Below, piece by piece: positions 1-9,313 of a stretch of DNA of 64,000 nt (its first letter is position 1; each line of letters begins with the position of its first letter). The DNA comes from Hymenobacter perfusus (GTDB lineage: Bacteria; Bacteroidota; Bacteroidia; Cytophagales; Hymenobacteraceae): NCBI RefSeq assembly GCF_003944765.1, contig NZ_RWIU01000001.1, positions 806,001 to 870,000 of the forward strand, given 5' to 3'. A model generated the notes under the pieces. The model saw only the letters and a program-made list of their open reading frames with translations, ran no database searches and was not told the origin of the DNA. A program made the position numbers and the translations under genes.

Positions 1-390
1 TTCAGCGTGAGCACGCCCACCCAGTATGCCCTGGCCGAAGTGCTGCCCGACACCACGCTCTACGATATGCTGCCCGCTTTCTATCAGCAAAAGCGCGACC
101 TGTTCCGGGAGTTGCTGGCACCGGCCGGGTTTCGGCTGCTGCCGGTACAGGGCGGCTACTTTCAGGTGGCCGATTTCAGCGCGCTGGCCCCCGGCGTATC
201 GGATGAGGACTTTGCCCGCCGCCTTACCACCGAAACCGGCGTGGCCGTGGTGCCGCTTTCCGCCTTCTACCACAACCGCCACGACCAGAGTCTGATCCGG
301 TTTTGCTTTGCCAAACAGGACGCTACCCTGCACGCTGCTGCCGAGCGGCTACGGCAGCGGCAGCCGGGCGGCGGCCGGATTCAACAATAG
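1..390 (+). CDS. Aminotransferase class I/II, C-terminal fragment (methionine/kynurenine-type)
   Basis: The reading frame is open from base 1, so the 5' part lies outside the window; 129 C-terminal residues are visible. The segment resembles the small domain of PLP-dependent fold-type I aminotransferases of the YbdL/kynurenine aminotransferase group: a Y-x-x-M helix start, 'GGYFQVADFS', and the ending 'GVAVVPLSAFY...IRFCFAK' with the conserved Arg that binds the substrate carboxylate. The lysine that holds PLP would be upstream. The next gene is an omega-amidase, and such pairs act in methionine salvage (2-keto-4-methylthiobutyrate amination, then clearance of 2-oxoglutaramate). Family level is secure; substrate is inferred from the neighbour. 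Confidence 0.85.
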   Translation, partial: FSVSTPTQYALAEVLPDTTLYDMLPAFYQQKRDLFRELLAPAGFRLLPVQGGYFQVADFSALAPGVSDEDFARRLTTETGVAVVPLSAFYHNRHDQSLIRFCFAKQDATLHAAAERLRQRQPGGGRIQQ

Positions 391-462
391 AAATATTTCT
401 TTGTAGCGTAGCATCTTTTTTGTAAACTTCAAGACTGATCTGTACGCTAAATACCTGTTGCC

Positions 463-1257
463 GTGTCTGACCTCACTGTTTCCTTCGTGCAGGCCGCCCT
501 GCATTGGCATGATCCTGCTGCCAATCATCGGGAGATGAGCCGCCACATTGATGAGATTTCCATTGCCACGGACCTCATTGTACTCCCCGAAATGTTTACC
601 ACCGGCTTCAGTATGGAAGCTGCCGCGCTGGCCGAGCCGATGGATGGCCCCACTTTGGAGTGGATGCGCCTAGTAGCCGACGCCCGCGACGCCGTGGTGA
701 CGGGCACCATTATTGTGCAGGAGAAAGGCCGCTACTACAACCGCCTGCTCTGGGTCCGGCCCGATGGCTCGGTGAGCCATTACAACAAGCGCCACCTGTT
801 TACCATGGCCAACGAGCACCATGTGTACACGCCCGGCGCGGAGCGGCTGATTGAGGAATGGCGCGGCTGGCGCATCTGTCCGCTGGTGTGCTATGATCTG
901 CGCTTTCCCGTGTGGAGCCGCAACCCGCTCGACAACCCCTACGACCTGCTGCTATACGTGGCCAACTGGCCCGCCATCCGCCGAACTGCCTGGATGACGT
1001 TACTGCGTGCCCGGGCCATTGAGAACCTGGCGTATACAATGGGCGTGAACTGCGTGGGAATGGATGGCAACAGCCTCGCCTACACCGGCGACTCGGCTCT
1101 GCTGGACATGCGGGGCGAGTATCTGGTGGAAGTGGGCAATCAGGAAACCAGCATTACCCGCACCCTGCGCCGGGCCGAGCTGACGGCTTTCCGGGAACGG
1201 TTTCCTGCCCTCAATGATGGCGACGAATTTGAACTCCGCAGTCTGGTCCTGAAGTAA
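463..1257 (+). CDS. Nitrilase-superfamily omega-amidase (YafV/MtnU-like)
   Basis: This 264-residue protein has the Glu-Lys-Cys triad of carbon-nitrogen hydrolases: Glu in 'LPEMFTTGFSM' (about residue 43), Lys in 'YNKRHLFTMANEH' (about 109) and Cys in 'PLVCYDLRFPVWSRN' (about 143). The length and the 'MANEH' context fit the omega-amidase/YafV subgroup, which deaminates 2-oxoglutaramate or 2-oxosuccinamate. The GTG start at 463 is the first in-frame start that leaves an N-terminus of normal length. It lies 72 bp after the aminotransferase stop and is probably co-transcribed with it. A strong bidirectional terminator follows. Confidence 0.9.
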   Translation: MSDLTVSFVQAALHWHDPAANHREMSRHIDEISIATDLIVLPEMFTTGFSMEAAALAEPMDGPTLEWMRLVADARDAVVTGTIIVQEKGRYYNRLLWVRPDGSVSHYNKRHLFTMANEHHVYTPGAERLIEEWRGWRICPLVCYDLRFPVWSRNPLDNPYDLLLYVANWPAIRRTAWMTLLRARAIENLAYTMGVNCVGMDGNSLAYTGDSALLDMRGEYLVEVGNQETSITRTLRRAELTAFRERFPALNDGDEFELRSLVLK

Positions 1258-1278
1258 TTCCGGCCCGGCTCATAAAGT

Positions 1279-1318
1279 AAAACCCGCCCTGCTACTCAGG
1301 TAGCAGGGCGGGTTTTTA
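1279..1318. terminator. Bidirectional terminator hairpin
   Basis: A GC-rich perfect stem (AAAACCCGCCCTGCTAC, loop TCAG, complementary arm) is flanked by A-run and T-run. It sits between the convergent omega-amidase gene and the FG-GAP gene, whose stop codon at 1316 is inside the T-run. Confidence 0.85.
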
Positions 1319-3616
1319 GTGGCCTCGAACTTCCAGCCGCCGCACGGTGGTTTCGCCGGTCAGGGCCTGGCAGCGTACGAGGTAAATTCCGGCGGGCAAC
1401 TGCGTCACATCCAACTGCTGGATACGGGCCGCCGCCGTGGCCGGTCGGATTACGCGCCCCGTCAGATCGAGCAGCGTGAGGCGCATAGGCCGGGCCGCCT
1501 CCACCGTAACCGTACTGCTGGCCGGATTAGGGTAGAGCTGCAACAGCAACGTAGCGGCAGCCGGCTGAGTAGCCGTAACAACGCGGTTGCGCGGAATAAA
1601 GCTGGTGATGCCGCCGCCCTCCAGGCCCAGAAACAGCTCCGGGGCACCATCAGCATTTACATCGGCAGCGGCCGGGGCATACCGGAACTTGTTGGCCCGC
1701 CCCCACTGCCCGGGCTGAAACTGAGCGGTAAGCGGGTTATAAAACAAATCGGTGCGGCCCAGGAAGGCTCCGGTCTGCGCCCGGAAATCGGGGAAGAAGC
1801 GGATGTCGCCGCTGGTATCAGCCGTAAGCAGATCCGGGCGGCCGTCGCCGTCGAAATCGGCTACAACAGGGCTGAGGTAGCTGGGGCGGCCTCCGTTGCT
1901 GGTCCGAATGCGGCCGAAGTCGTTATCCTGAAGCGTGAACGTCTGGCTTAGGTTAGCCGCGCCGGTATTGCGGTAGTAGCGCAGGGCCTCTCCCGGATAC
2001 ACTGCGGAGCTGGAGCTAGTGCCCAGCAGCATATCCAGGCGGCCGTCGCCATCCACATCCGCGAAGCAGGGCATATCAAACACTTGCTGCGGCATGTTGG
2101 CGAAGTAGCTCACGGCGCTGGGGTTGAACACCGCCGCCCGCCCGGCCCCAGCCGTATTCAGCAGGAATGCAATAGGGTTATTACCGGAGCCTTTTGCATG
2201 GGCCGAATACACCAGATCCAGAGTGCCATCCTGGTTTAGATCTACCAATACCGGCTTGATAAAGGCCAGCTTACGGCTGGTCAGGCCCAGATAATCGGAA
2301 GTAACGAGCTGGAAAACGGGGGCCGTACGCGTCCCCGCGTTGCGGTAGAAGCTCAGGCTGGCCCGGTAAAAACGGCCGGGGTTGTTACGGCTCACGCCGC
2401 CCACCAGCATATCCACCAGTCCGTCGCCGTCCAGGTCGCCGAAAGTGGGCGCGGCCAGCTCGCTCACTTCCAGCATATCGTGCTGCAGGAAATCGGGCCG
2501 CTCCCGCACCAGGGCGGGCACTGCGCCCGTACCGGTGCTGCGGTACAGCAGGGCCGTCTGCCGCAGGTCTACGGTATCAGTGTTATCGTAGAGGTTAGCA
2601 GCTACTACCACGTCCGGGCGGCCATCAAACGTTACATCCACGGGGTAAGCAGCCGGGAAATTGGGTACCAGCGCGGCCGTGGTGCTGAATGGTGGATTAG
2701 CGTTCAGGCCGGCACTGGTGAAGCGGGCTACCGCCGCCGTCCCATCGTTGCGAATGGCGGTCAGCTCCGGGCAGTTGTCGCGCCCGGTCAGCAGCTCCTT
2801 ATCCCCGTCGCCGTCCAGGTCAAACAGGCCAATATTGTAGCCGCCGGTATGCGTAGGGCGCGGGAGCGGCCGGCAGAAATCCGGCGCAAATGAAAAGCCA
2901 TTGCAGCCCGACAGACAGGCCGTAAGCCCACCCCAGTAATTGGATTCCTCCCGGAGCGTGAGGCCGCCGCAGCCGGCCGTGGTGGTATTGCGGTAGTAGT
3001 AAATAGCAGGCGAAGTGGCCGAGAAATCAAACGTCAGCACATCCAGTCGGCCGTCGTTGTCCACATCTTCAATGGCCGGCATGTTGTAGCCGCCGGTGGC
3101 AATGTTGATGTTGAGGTTCAGGTTGGCATCGAAGTACGTGAGCCGGGAGGTAATCAGCTGAAAACCGGGGCGGCCTTGAGCATCAGGTACCTGGCGAAAT
3201 ACCCGGATGCTGCTGCCGGAAGCATCGGCCGTGAACAGGTCGGGGCGCCCGTCGCAGTCGTAGTCCCGCAGCAATGCCCAGCCCGTCAGATCCGGCGGAA
3301 ACAGGGCCGCGTACTCGGGGGCAAACTGCCAGGCCCGGCCCGTGCCGGCCGCTACGCTCAGGAATGGAAATACCCGGTTGGCGGCTCTGTCGAACACAAA
3401 CAAATCGGGCTGCTGGTCAGCGTTCAGGTCGATGTTGGAAAACTGGGGCGAATTCAGCCCCCCGGCCCAGGCATTGCGCAGCGTGTCGGTACCTTGTACT
3501 ACTTTTGCCAGAGCCTTGAATTCAAAGCCGAACGAGGTTCCACTCTGGGCCTGCGCCGAAAAAAAGACCCCACCGGCTAAGGCGCTCAGTACTCCCCGAA
3601 TCATGTAGTGACGCAT
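1316..3616 (-). CDS. Secreted FG-GAP/VCBS-repeat protein with T9SS type A sorting domain
   Basis: The frame is open further upstream, but the ATG at 3616 gives a clean signal peptide (MRHYMIRGVLSALAGGVFFS...AQA), so that start is chosen: 766 residues. The body carries repeated calcium-binding blade motifs of the D-x-D-x-D-G-x-x-D-L type ('DVDNDGRLDVLTFD', 'DLDGDGDKELLTG', 'DVDGDGRLDMLLG', 'DFDGDGRPDLLTAD'), typical of FG-GAP/VCBS beta-propellers. The last ~75 residues match the T9SS sorting domain ('LYPNPASSTVTVE', then 'LTLLDLTGRVI', ending 'YLVRCQALTGETTVRRLEV'). It is predicted to be exported through the Sec and Por systems and anchored or released at the cell surface. The ligand is unknown. 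Confidence 0.85.
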   Translation of the reverse strand: MRHYMIRGVLSALAGGVFFSAQAQSGTSFGFEFKALAKVVQGTDTLRNAWAGGLNSPQFSNIDLNADQQPDLFVFDRAANRVFPFLSVAAGTGRAWQFAPEYAALFPPDLTGWALLRDYDCDGRPDLFTADASGSSIRVFRQVPDAQGRPGFQLITSRLTYFDANLNLNINIATGGYNMPAIEDVDNDGRLDVLTFDFSATSPAIYYYRNTTTAGCGGLTLREESNYWGGLTACLSGCNGFSFAPDFCRPLPRPTHTGGYNIGLFDLDGDGDKELLTGRDNCPELTAIRNDGTAAVARFTSAGLNANPPFSTTAALVPNFPAAYPVDVTFDGRPDVVVAANLYDNTDTVDLRQTALLYRSTGTGAVPALVRERPDFLQHDMLEVSELAAPTFGDLDGDGLVDMLVGGVSRNNPGRFYRASLSFYRNAGTRTAPVFQLVTSDYLGLTSRKLAFIKPVLVDLNQDGTLDLVYSAHAKGSGNNPIAFLLNTAGAGRAAVFNPSAVSYFANMPQQVFDMPCFADVDGDGRLDMLLGTSSSSAVYPGEALRYYRNTGAANLSQTFTLQDNDFGRIRTSNGGRPSYLSPVVADFDGDGRPDLLTADTSGDIRFFPDFRAQTGAFLGRTDLFYNPLTAQFQPGQWGRANKFRYAPAAADVNADGAPELFLGLEGGGITSFIPRNRVVTATQPAAATLLLQLYPNPASSTVTVEAARPMRLTLLDLTGRVIRPATAAARIQQLDVTQLPAGIYLVRCQALTGETTVRRLEVRGH

Positions 3617-3679
3617 CGACAACGGCGTTGGTAGCAACTGGTTATTTTCTCTCGCTTCTAAAGTTACGCACAAAACCGC

Positions 3680-4981
3680 ATGGCAGACCTCACGGCGCTT
3701 TACGCTCGTTTCCGGGAATCTTCGGCCGTCAGCACCGACTCGCGCCAACCCCAGGAGGGCACTCTTTTCTTCGCCCTGAACGGCCCCACTTTCCGGGGCC
3801 GCGACTTTGCCGCGCAGGCCTTAGCTCAAGGGGCCCGCTACGCCGTGGTAGATGATGAGGCTCTGGCCAATACCAACCCGGAACGCTACACGTATGTTCC
3901 CGACCCGCTGGTGGCCCTGCAGGAACTGGCCCAGCACCACCGCCGACAGCTGATTATGCCGGTATTAGCCATTACGGGCTCTAACGGCAAAACCACTACC
4001 AAGGAGCTGGTACACGCGGTATTAAGTCGCCGCTACCAGGTGCAGTACACGCGGGGCAACCTTAACAACCACATTGGCGTGCCGCTGACCCTGCTCAGCA
4101 TTCGGCCCGGCGAGCATGAGCTGGCCATTGTGGAGATGGGGGCCAACCACCAGGGCGAAATCGAGCTGTTGTGCCGGCTGGCGGAGCCCACCCACGGCCT
4201 CATTACCAACATCGGGAAAGCTCACCTGGAAGGTTTTGGCGGCGTAGAGGGCATTGTAAAAGGCAAGGGGGAGCTGTTCCGGTTTCTGGAGCAGGTAGGC
4301 GGCACCGCCTTCGTGAACACCCTGGATGCCCGTCTGCCCGACCTAGCGGCCACCGTATCGGAGCAGATTACCTATCCGGCCCCGGCCGATACGTACCCGG
4401 CGGAACTCGTCAGTGACGCGCCTCAGGTTATAGTGCGCCTGTTCAACGGGGATACAGTGGAAGCGCAGATTACGGGCGGCTACAACTTTCCTAACTTGGC
4501 CGCCGCCGCTGCCGTGGGGGCATATTTTGAGGTTGCAGCTACCGATATTGGGGAAGCGCTGGCTGCCTACGCGCCTGTCAACAACCGCTCCCAGCTGGTC
4601 CGCACGGCCTGCAACGAGGTGCTGCTGGATGCCTATAACGCCAACCCCAGCAGCATGGCCGCCGCGCTGCACAGCTTTGCCACCCGCCCCGGCCGCCCCG
4701 AGGATAAAGTGGTCATCCTCGGCGACATGTTTGAGCTGGGCACTGAAAGCAAGCAAGAGCACGCGGCACTGGGGCATCTGCTGGCCGAACTGCCTCTGGG
4801 TACCGTGGTGGTCATTGGCAAGGAAATGCAGCAGGCCGCCGCCGCCAACAGTGCGGCCCGGCACTTTCTTACCAAGCCAGAGGCCGTAACCTGGCTCCAA
4901 AGCCAGCCGCTTCAGGGCCGCCAGATTCTGATTAAAGGCTCCCGGGGCATGGGGCTGGAAACGTTGCTGGAACTGCTCTAG
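3680..4981 (+). CDS. murF: UDP-N-acetylmuramoyl-tripeptide--D-alanyl-D-alanine ligase
   Basis: The 433-residue protein adds D-Ala-D-Ala to the UDP-MurNAc tripeptide in the last cytoplasmic step of peptidoglycan precursor synthesis. Seen in sequence: N-terminal substrate domain ('VSTDSRQPQEGTLFFALNG'), the ATP-binding loop 'ITGSNGKTTTKELV' (about residue 98), 'EMGANHQGEI', 'ITNIGKAHLEGFG' and the C-terminal 'LDAYNANPSSM' characteristic of MurF among Mur ligases. Its length is normal. It stands alone here, divergent from the FG-GAP gene and convergent with rfbC, separated from rfbC by a long terminator stem. Confidence 0.97.
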   Translation: MADLTALYARFRESSAVSTDSRQPQEGTLFFALNGPTFRGRDFAAQALAQGARYAVVDDEALANTNPERYTYVPDPLVALQELAQHHRRQLIMPVLAITGSNGKTTTKELVHAVLSRRYQVQYTRGNLNNHIGVPLTLLSIRPGEHELAIVEMGANHQGEIELLCRLAEPTHGLITNIGKAHLEGFGGVEGIVKGKGELFRFLEQVGGTAFVNTLDARLPDLAATVSEQITYPAPADTYPAELVSDAPQVIVRLFNGDTVEAQITGGYNFPNLAAAAAVGAYFEVAATDIGEALAAYAPVNNRSQLVRTACNEVLLDAYNANPSSMAAALHSFATRPGRPEDKVVILGDMFELGTESKQEHAALGHLLAELPLGTVVVIGKEMQQAAAANSAARHFLTKPEAVTWLQSQPLQGRQILIKGSRGMGLETLLELL

Positions 4982-4994
4982 CACCTGAAAAGAA

Positions 4995-5044
4995 AAGCCG
5001 CCGGGCTTCCGTCGCCCATTCGGACGACGGAAGCCCGGCGGCTT
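4995..5044. terminator. Bidirectional terminator, 20-bp perfect stem
   Basis: Arms 4995-5014 and 5025-5044 are exact complements (AAGCCGCCGGGCTTCCGTCG on the left). It lies between convergent murF and rfbC. Confidence 0.85.
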
Positions 5045-5063
5045 CTTTAGGTGCTGATTTGCC

Positions 5064-5606
5064 TTAAAACGGGCTTTCCAGCTCAGCCAGCGTGGGCAGG
5101 ATCTGGTCTTTGGCAGAAATGGTAGGCGTTTGCACTCCCCAGTCGATGGCCAGGGCGGGGTCGTTCCAGAGCAGGCCACCTTCCGCCTGCGGGGCGTAGT
5201 AGTTGGTGCATTTGTAGAGGAAGAGCGTGTTGTCTTCCAGCGCCGTAAAGCCGTGGGCAAAGCCCTCGGGCACGTACAGCATATTGAACCGCTCCGAGTC
5301 CAGCACCACCGATATGTGGCGGCCGTACGTGGGCGAGTCGCGGCGGATATCCACAATGACATCCAGTGCACGGCCGGCGGCTACGCGCACCAGCTTGGCC
5401 TGGGTATAAGGCGGCTTCTGAAAGTGCAGCCCCCGCACCACGCCCCGGTCGGAGCGCGACTGGTTATCCTGCACCCAGTTGCCGATAACGCCGGCCGCTT
5501 CCATTTTCTGGGTGCTGAATGACTCAAAGAAGGCTCCCCGGACGTCGCCAAACACACGCGGCAGAATTTCTACCACTCCCGGGATATCGAAGTATTTAAA
5601 TTCCAT
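5064..5606 (-). CDS. rfbC: dTDP-4-dehydrorhamnose 3,5-epimerase
   Basis: The 180-residue cupin-fold enzyme converts dTDP-4-keto-6-deoxy-glucose to the L-rhamnose precursor for surface polysaccharide. Family marks visible: 'PRVFGDVRGAFFESF' at the N-terminus, 'QDNQSRSDRGVVRGLHFQ' with the catalytic His of 'GLHFQ', 'DVIVDIRRDSPTYG', and 'YVPEGFAHGFTALED' with the His/Phe substrate-binding motif. Length is typical. It lies 51 bp downstream of the glycosyltransferase gene on the same strand, so the two probably form a short polysaccharide operon. The other rml genes are not in the window. Confidence 0.95.
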   Translation of the reverse strand: MEFKYFDIPGVVEILPRVFGDVRGAFFESFSTQKMEAAGVIGNWVQDNQSRSDRGVVRGLHFQKPPYTQAKLVRVAAGRALDVIVDIRRDSPTYGRHISVVLDSERFNMLYVPEGFAHGFTALEDNTLFLYKCTNYYAPQAEGGLLWNDPALAIDWGVQTPTISAKDQILPTLAELESPF

Positions 5607-5657
5607 GTAGCAACTATTGAGGACTGGGCAGCGAATCAGGCGGCAAGTTAGGCAGAT

Positions 5658-6788
5658 TTAGCGGCGGCCGGAGTGCCCGGCAGTTACTTCGCGCACCACC
5701 TCCAGGTATTTATTGAGGACCAGTTGCTCATCGAACTTGGTTTCGGCCAGCTGGCGGCCGGCGCGGCCCATCTGCTCCAGCTCGGCGGCGGGCAAACGCA
5801 GCACCCGCAGCATTTTGGCGGCCAGGTCCGGAGCATTGCGCACTTCGCAGAGCAGACCGTTGAGGCCATCCACCACGGTTTCGCGGCAGCCGGGCACGTC
5901 GGTAGTCACAATGGGTTTGCCCATGGCGGCGGCTTCGAGCAGGGTTTTGGGCGTGCCTTCGCGGTAAGACGGCAGCACCACGCAGTCGGCCTGCCGGATC
6001 AGGTCGGCCACGTTATCGGAAGTCCCCAGGTACTCCACGTTGCCTGCCTGCAGCCACTCCTCAAACAGGGCGCGCTTCACGCCCACGCCCCCGCTTTCAT
6101 CAATGCCGCCCAGCAGTTGCACCCGCGTGCCGGGAGCGGCCTCCCGCACCAGGCGGGCCGCCTCAAAGTATTCCTCCACTCCTTTCTCGTAGAGCACCCG
6201 GGCAATCATCAAAAACACGAACGGCTCCTGCCGCTGATAAGCCGGATCGGGCCGGAACCGGTCGGTATCGACGCCGGAGCCGGGCAGCAGGTCGGTAATG
6301 CGCTGGTCTACTAGGCCGTTTTCGAGGAAGAGCTGCCGGTCATCACCGTTCTGGAAAAACACGCGTTTCGGAAACTGAAACGCGAAGCGGTACAGCCCCA
6401 GGGCCACCTTGCTCACCAGGTTCTTCACGATGAACACCGTACCCAGCCCCGACACGTTGTTCACGCTCGGAATACCGGCCAGACGCGCGGCCAGCGTACC
6501 ATAAATATTGGGCTTGATGGTGTAATGCAGCACCACATCGGGCCGCTCGCGGCGGTAGATGCGGTAGAAGCGGCGGGTGAGGGCGGCGTCCTTTACCGGA
6601 TTGGTGCCTTTGTTTTCCATCGGGATGGGCACGAAGCGGCAGCCCAGCTCGGTTTCCAGCCGCTCGGAATAGGCGTCGGGCGGGGCAATGGCCAGCACCT
6701 CGTGCCCGGCGGCTTGCAGTGCCTTTACTAGGCTCCGACGAAAATTCCAGATGTTCCAGCTGGTATTGATGACAATGGCAACGCGCAT
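5658..6788 (-). CDS. Glycosyltransferase family 4 (PglA/WbaZ-like)
   Basis: The ATG at 6788 starts the family-typical strand 'MRVAIVINTSWNIWNFRRSL'; the 50 codons upstream are unrelated and omitted, giving 376 residues. It has a GT-B fold: the N-terminal Rossmann half contains 'DVVLHYTIKPNIYGTLAARL' and 'VNNVSGLGTVF'. The C-terminal GT1 domain has 'FLMIARVLYEKGVEEY' and the nucleotide-sugar site 'YREGTPKTLLEAAAMGKPIV'. The N-terminal half is most like lipid-linked hexosaminyltransferases such as PglA, but the acceptor cannot be told from sequence. It is followed closely by rfbC, suggesting a role in cell-surface glycan assembly. Confidence 0.88.
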   Translation of the reverse strand: MRVAIVINTSWNIWNFRRSLVKALQAAGHEVLAIAPPDAYSERLETELGCRFVPIPMENKGTNPVKDAALTRRFYRIYRRERPDVVLHYTIKPNIYGTLAARLAGIPSVNNVSGLGTVFIVKNLVSKVALGLYRFAFQFPKRVFFQNGDDRQLFLENGLVDQRITDLLPGSGVDTDRFRPDPAYQRQEPFVFLMIARVLYEKGVEEYFEAARLVREAAPGTRVQLLGGIDESGGVGVKRALFEEWLQAGNVEYLGTSDNVADLIRQADCVVLPSYREGTPKTLLEAAAMGKPIVTTDVPGCRETVVDGLNGLLCEVRNAPDLAAKMLRVLRLPAAELEQMGRAGRQLAETKFDEQLVLNKYLEVVREVTAGHSGRR

Positions 6789-6914
6789 GCGGAAGGGGTA
6801 GCAGGGAAGTATAAAAAGAGGAAAACCAGCCGGGCGGGCGGGCAAAGATACGGGCCTCCCGGCGGCCCTATACGCAACGGCGCGGTTTTCGGTGAGCGGG
6901 CGGCAGCCATGCCG

Positions 6915-6922
6915 TACTTTTG
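6915..6922 (+). promoter_or_regulatory. Candidate Bacteroidota -7 box (TACTTTTG)
   Basis: It matches the TAnnTTTG consensus used by the Bacteroidota primary sigma factor and lies 33 bases before the TTG start of the cytochrome gene. No clear -33 TTG box is seen at standard spacing. Confidence 0.4.
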
Positions 6923-6955
6923 CGCCTTCCCGCTTCACCTTAATCTTCCGCTCGT

Positions 6956-7717
6956 TTGTCTGCTCCCGTTCTGCTGCTAAGCCTGCATGTGCTGCTTGTA
7001 TGCGCGGCGTTCCTGTTCTTTGGCTATAAGGTTTGGCTGCTGCTGACAGGCCGCCAGGAGCCGCTGCGCCAACTACGCGCCCGCACCCGCTGGGCCGACA
7101 GCGTGCTGCTAGGAACTACGCTGCTGAGCGGGGCCAGTGTGTGGGCCACTACCACTGCTCTTGGGCCGGGGTTCCTGGCCTTGCTGGTGGGCGTGGTGGT
7201 GCTACTGCTGGCTTGCGTCTGGATGCTACGCAGGGAAAGTGGGTACCTGGCCTTCGGGAACTTATTGGGTGCCGTGGTACTCTACATCTCCACCCTTTAC
7301 CTGACGCTCCCTAACGTACTCCCCAACCAGCTCCGGCAGCCGGAAACCACGGCGCCTTCAGCCTCTGGCCAGGCCGAAGCTACTGCCACACCCGATGCGG
7401 CGGCTCCTGTGGATACCCTCGCTATTTCCGCCACCGACCAAGCCCTGCTCAACTCGGTGCAGACGGAGGCCACCGCCCCGCCCGTGTTGGAGGTAGGAAA
7501 GGTTCTGTATACGCAAAACTGCGTCGTTTGTCATGGCTCTGATGGCAAGCTGGGCCTCAACGGGGCCCGCGACCTGACCCAGAGTAACCTCAACGCTGCC
7601 GGCCGCATGTATCAGGTGGCCAATGGCAGCATCAGCAAAAAGATGCCAGCTTTCCAGGACAAGCTCACCGAGGAAGAAATCCGGCAGGTGGTGGAATATT
7701 CCCTGACGCTGCGGTAA
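6956..7717 (+). CDS. Membrane-anchored c-type cytochrome
   Basis: This 253-residue protein (TTG start) has about four hydrophobic segments in its first 125 residues, including 'LLSLHVLLVCAAFLFFGYKV' and 'FLALLVGVVVLLLACVWML'. A Pro/Ala/Thr-rich linker and a small class I cytochrome c domain follow. The heme-attachment motif is 'CVVCH' (about residue 187) and the distal Met ligand is in 'KKMPAFQDKLTEEEIRQV'. The electron-carrying domain should face the periplasm. The partner oxidase or reductase is not nearby. The gene lies divergent to the glycosyltransferase and is followed by 186 bp before hflX. Confidence 0.85.
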   Translation: MSAPVLLLSLHVLLVCAAFLFFGYKVWLLLTGRQEPLRQLRARTRWADSVLLGTTLLSGASVWATTTALGPGFLALLVGVVVLLLACVWMLRRESGYLAFGNLLGAVVLYISTLYLTLPNVLPNQLRQPETTAPSASGQAEATATPDAAAPVDTLAISATDQALLNSVQTEATAPPVLEVGKVLYTQNCVVCHGSDGKLGLNGARDLTQSNLNAAGRMYQVANGSISKKMPAFQDKLTEEEIRQVVEYSLTLR

Positions 7718-7903
7718 CGCCCCACCAACCGTTACCGCAGCAGTACACCGGCCGAAAACCGGCGTTGTTGCCCGCTCCACCAAAGCGAAATAGTCTGTCA
7801 GTACGAGGCGAAGCCGAAACACCCCAAGTCCTACCTTTACCGTAGAACCGTACGGGAGCCTGCCACCTGGCGAGCTTTCGTTTTCCTTTCTGAACTTCCG
7901 ATT

Positions 7904-9244
7904 ATGGCCAAAGAATCTAAACGCCGCGAGAACAGCACCCGCCACCCCGGCGCCACCGACAACGTGAAGGGCCGGGCCGGCCGTATTCTGGCTAAGGCCT
8001 CCAAACACGATACCTACGAAACCGCGCCGGAAGCCGAAACCGCCATTCTGGTGGCCGTGCCCGACAAGCGCCAGGCCGACGCCCGTACCCAGGAATACCT
8101 CGACGAGCTGGCCTTTCTGGCGGAAACAGCCGGGGCCATCGTCACCAAACGCTTCGTGCAACGCCTCGATAAACCCGATATCCGCACGTTTGTGGGCGAG
8201 GGCAAGCTGGCCGAAATCAAGGCCTACGTGGACCACAGCGGGGCCAGCATGGTTATCTTCGACGACGACCTTTCGCCGTCCCAACTCCGCAACCTGGAGG
8301 CCGAGCTCCAGGTGAAAATCGTGGACCGCTCCCTGCTCATTATCGATATTTTCGCCAGCCGGGCCAAGTCGGCCACGGCCCGCACGCAGGTGGAGCTTGC
8401 CCAGTACCAGTACCTGCTGCCCCGCCTCACCGGCCTCTGGACTCACCTGGACAAGCAGCGCGGCGGCGGCGTCAGCCAGCGGGGCCCGGGGGAAACCGAA
8501 ATCGAAACGGACCGCCGCGTAGTGCGGGAGCGAATCGACTTCCTGAAGGAGCGCCTCAAGGAGCTGGACAAGCAGAGCCAGACCCAGCGCAAGTCGCGCA
8601 CGGGTATGGTGCGGGTGGCCTTAGTGGGCTACACCAATGTGGGCAAAAGCACCATTATGAACCTGCTGAGCCGGGCCGATGTGTTTGCCGAAAACAAGCT
8701 CTTCGCCACCGTCGACTCCACGGTGCGCAAGGTGGTGCTTGAAACCGTGCCCTTCCTGCTCTCCGATACCGTAGGTTTCATTCGCAAGCTGCCCACCCGC
8801 CTCATCGAGAGCTTCAAAAGCACGCTGGATGAAATCCGGGAGGCCGACCTGCTGCTTCACGTGGTGGACATTTCGCACCCTTCCTTTGAGGAGCACATTG
8901 CGGTGGTGAACGACACACTCAAGGACATCAACGCGGCCGACAAGCCGATGCTACTCATCTTCAACAAAATTGACCTGTACAACGCCGAGGTGACGGCAGA
9001 GCACCACGGCGGTTTTGAAGGCATGAACGAGGAAGAAGAGGAAACGCCCCGCCCCACGCTGGAACAGCTCAAGGCCACCTACATGGCCAAACTCCACGAC
9101 CCGGTTATTTTCATCTCGGCGCAGGAACGAGAGAACATAGATGAGTTGCGCGCCATGCTCACGCGGCGCGTGGCAGCTATTCATGCCGAGCGGTACCCCT
9201 CGGTGCAGCCCATTAGCCCCGATAATGGGGAGTGGCAGAGCTAA
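7904..9244 (+). CDS. hflX: Ribosome-associated GTPase HflX
   Basis: The 446-residue protein has the HflX N-terminal domain ('FLAETAGAIVTKRFVQRLDK', 'FVGEGKLAEIKAYV', 'FDDDLSPSQLRNLE'), the Gly-rich stretch 'GGGVSQRGPGETEIETDRR', and the G domain. G1 is 'GYTNVGKST' (about residue 245), G3 'LSDTVGFIRKLP' and G4 'NKID'. HflX splits stalled or heat-damaged 70S ribosomes. An acidic insert 'MNEEEEETPRP' after G4 is not usual in E. coli HflX but common in Bacteroidota. It appears monocistronic, with a short terminator-like hairpin after the stop. Confidence 0.96.
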   Translation: MAKESKRRENSTRHPGATDNVKGRAGRILAKASKHDTYETAPEAETAILVAVPDKRQADARTQEYLDELAFLAETAGAIVTKRFVQRLDKPDIRTFVGEGKLAEIKAYVDHSGASMVIFDDDLSPSQLRNLEAELQVKIVDRSLLIIDIFASRAKSATARTQVELAQYQYLLPRLTGLWTHLDKQRGGGVSQRGPGETEIETDRRVVRERIDFLKERLKELDKQSQTQRKSRTGMVRVALVGYTNVGKSTIMNLLSRADVFAENKLFATVDSTVRKVVLETVPFLLSDTVGFIRKLPTRLIESFKSTLDEIREADLLLHVVDISHPSFEEHIAVVNDTLKDINAADKPMLLIFNKIDLYNAEVTAEHHGGFEGMNEEEEETPRPTLEQLKATYMAKLHDPVIFISAQERENIDELRAMLTRRVAAIHAERYPSVQPISPDNGEWQS

Positions 9245-9283
9245 CTACCTGATTATCCTGCACTGATTACTTCCCCTGAAGAG

Positions 9284-9313
9284 AAGCCCGGCCGTACGCT
9301 GGGCTTTTTTTAT
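9284..9313 (+). terminator. Terminator after hflX
   Basis: Imperfect stem AAGCCCGGC / GCTGGGCTT with loop CGTAC, followed by a run of seven Ts. Confidence 0.7.

Noticed and set aside
4343..5371. 342-codon minus-strand frame spanning murF and rfbC
   Set aside because: It crosses the murF-rfbC terminator and overlaps two real genes in other frames.
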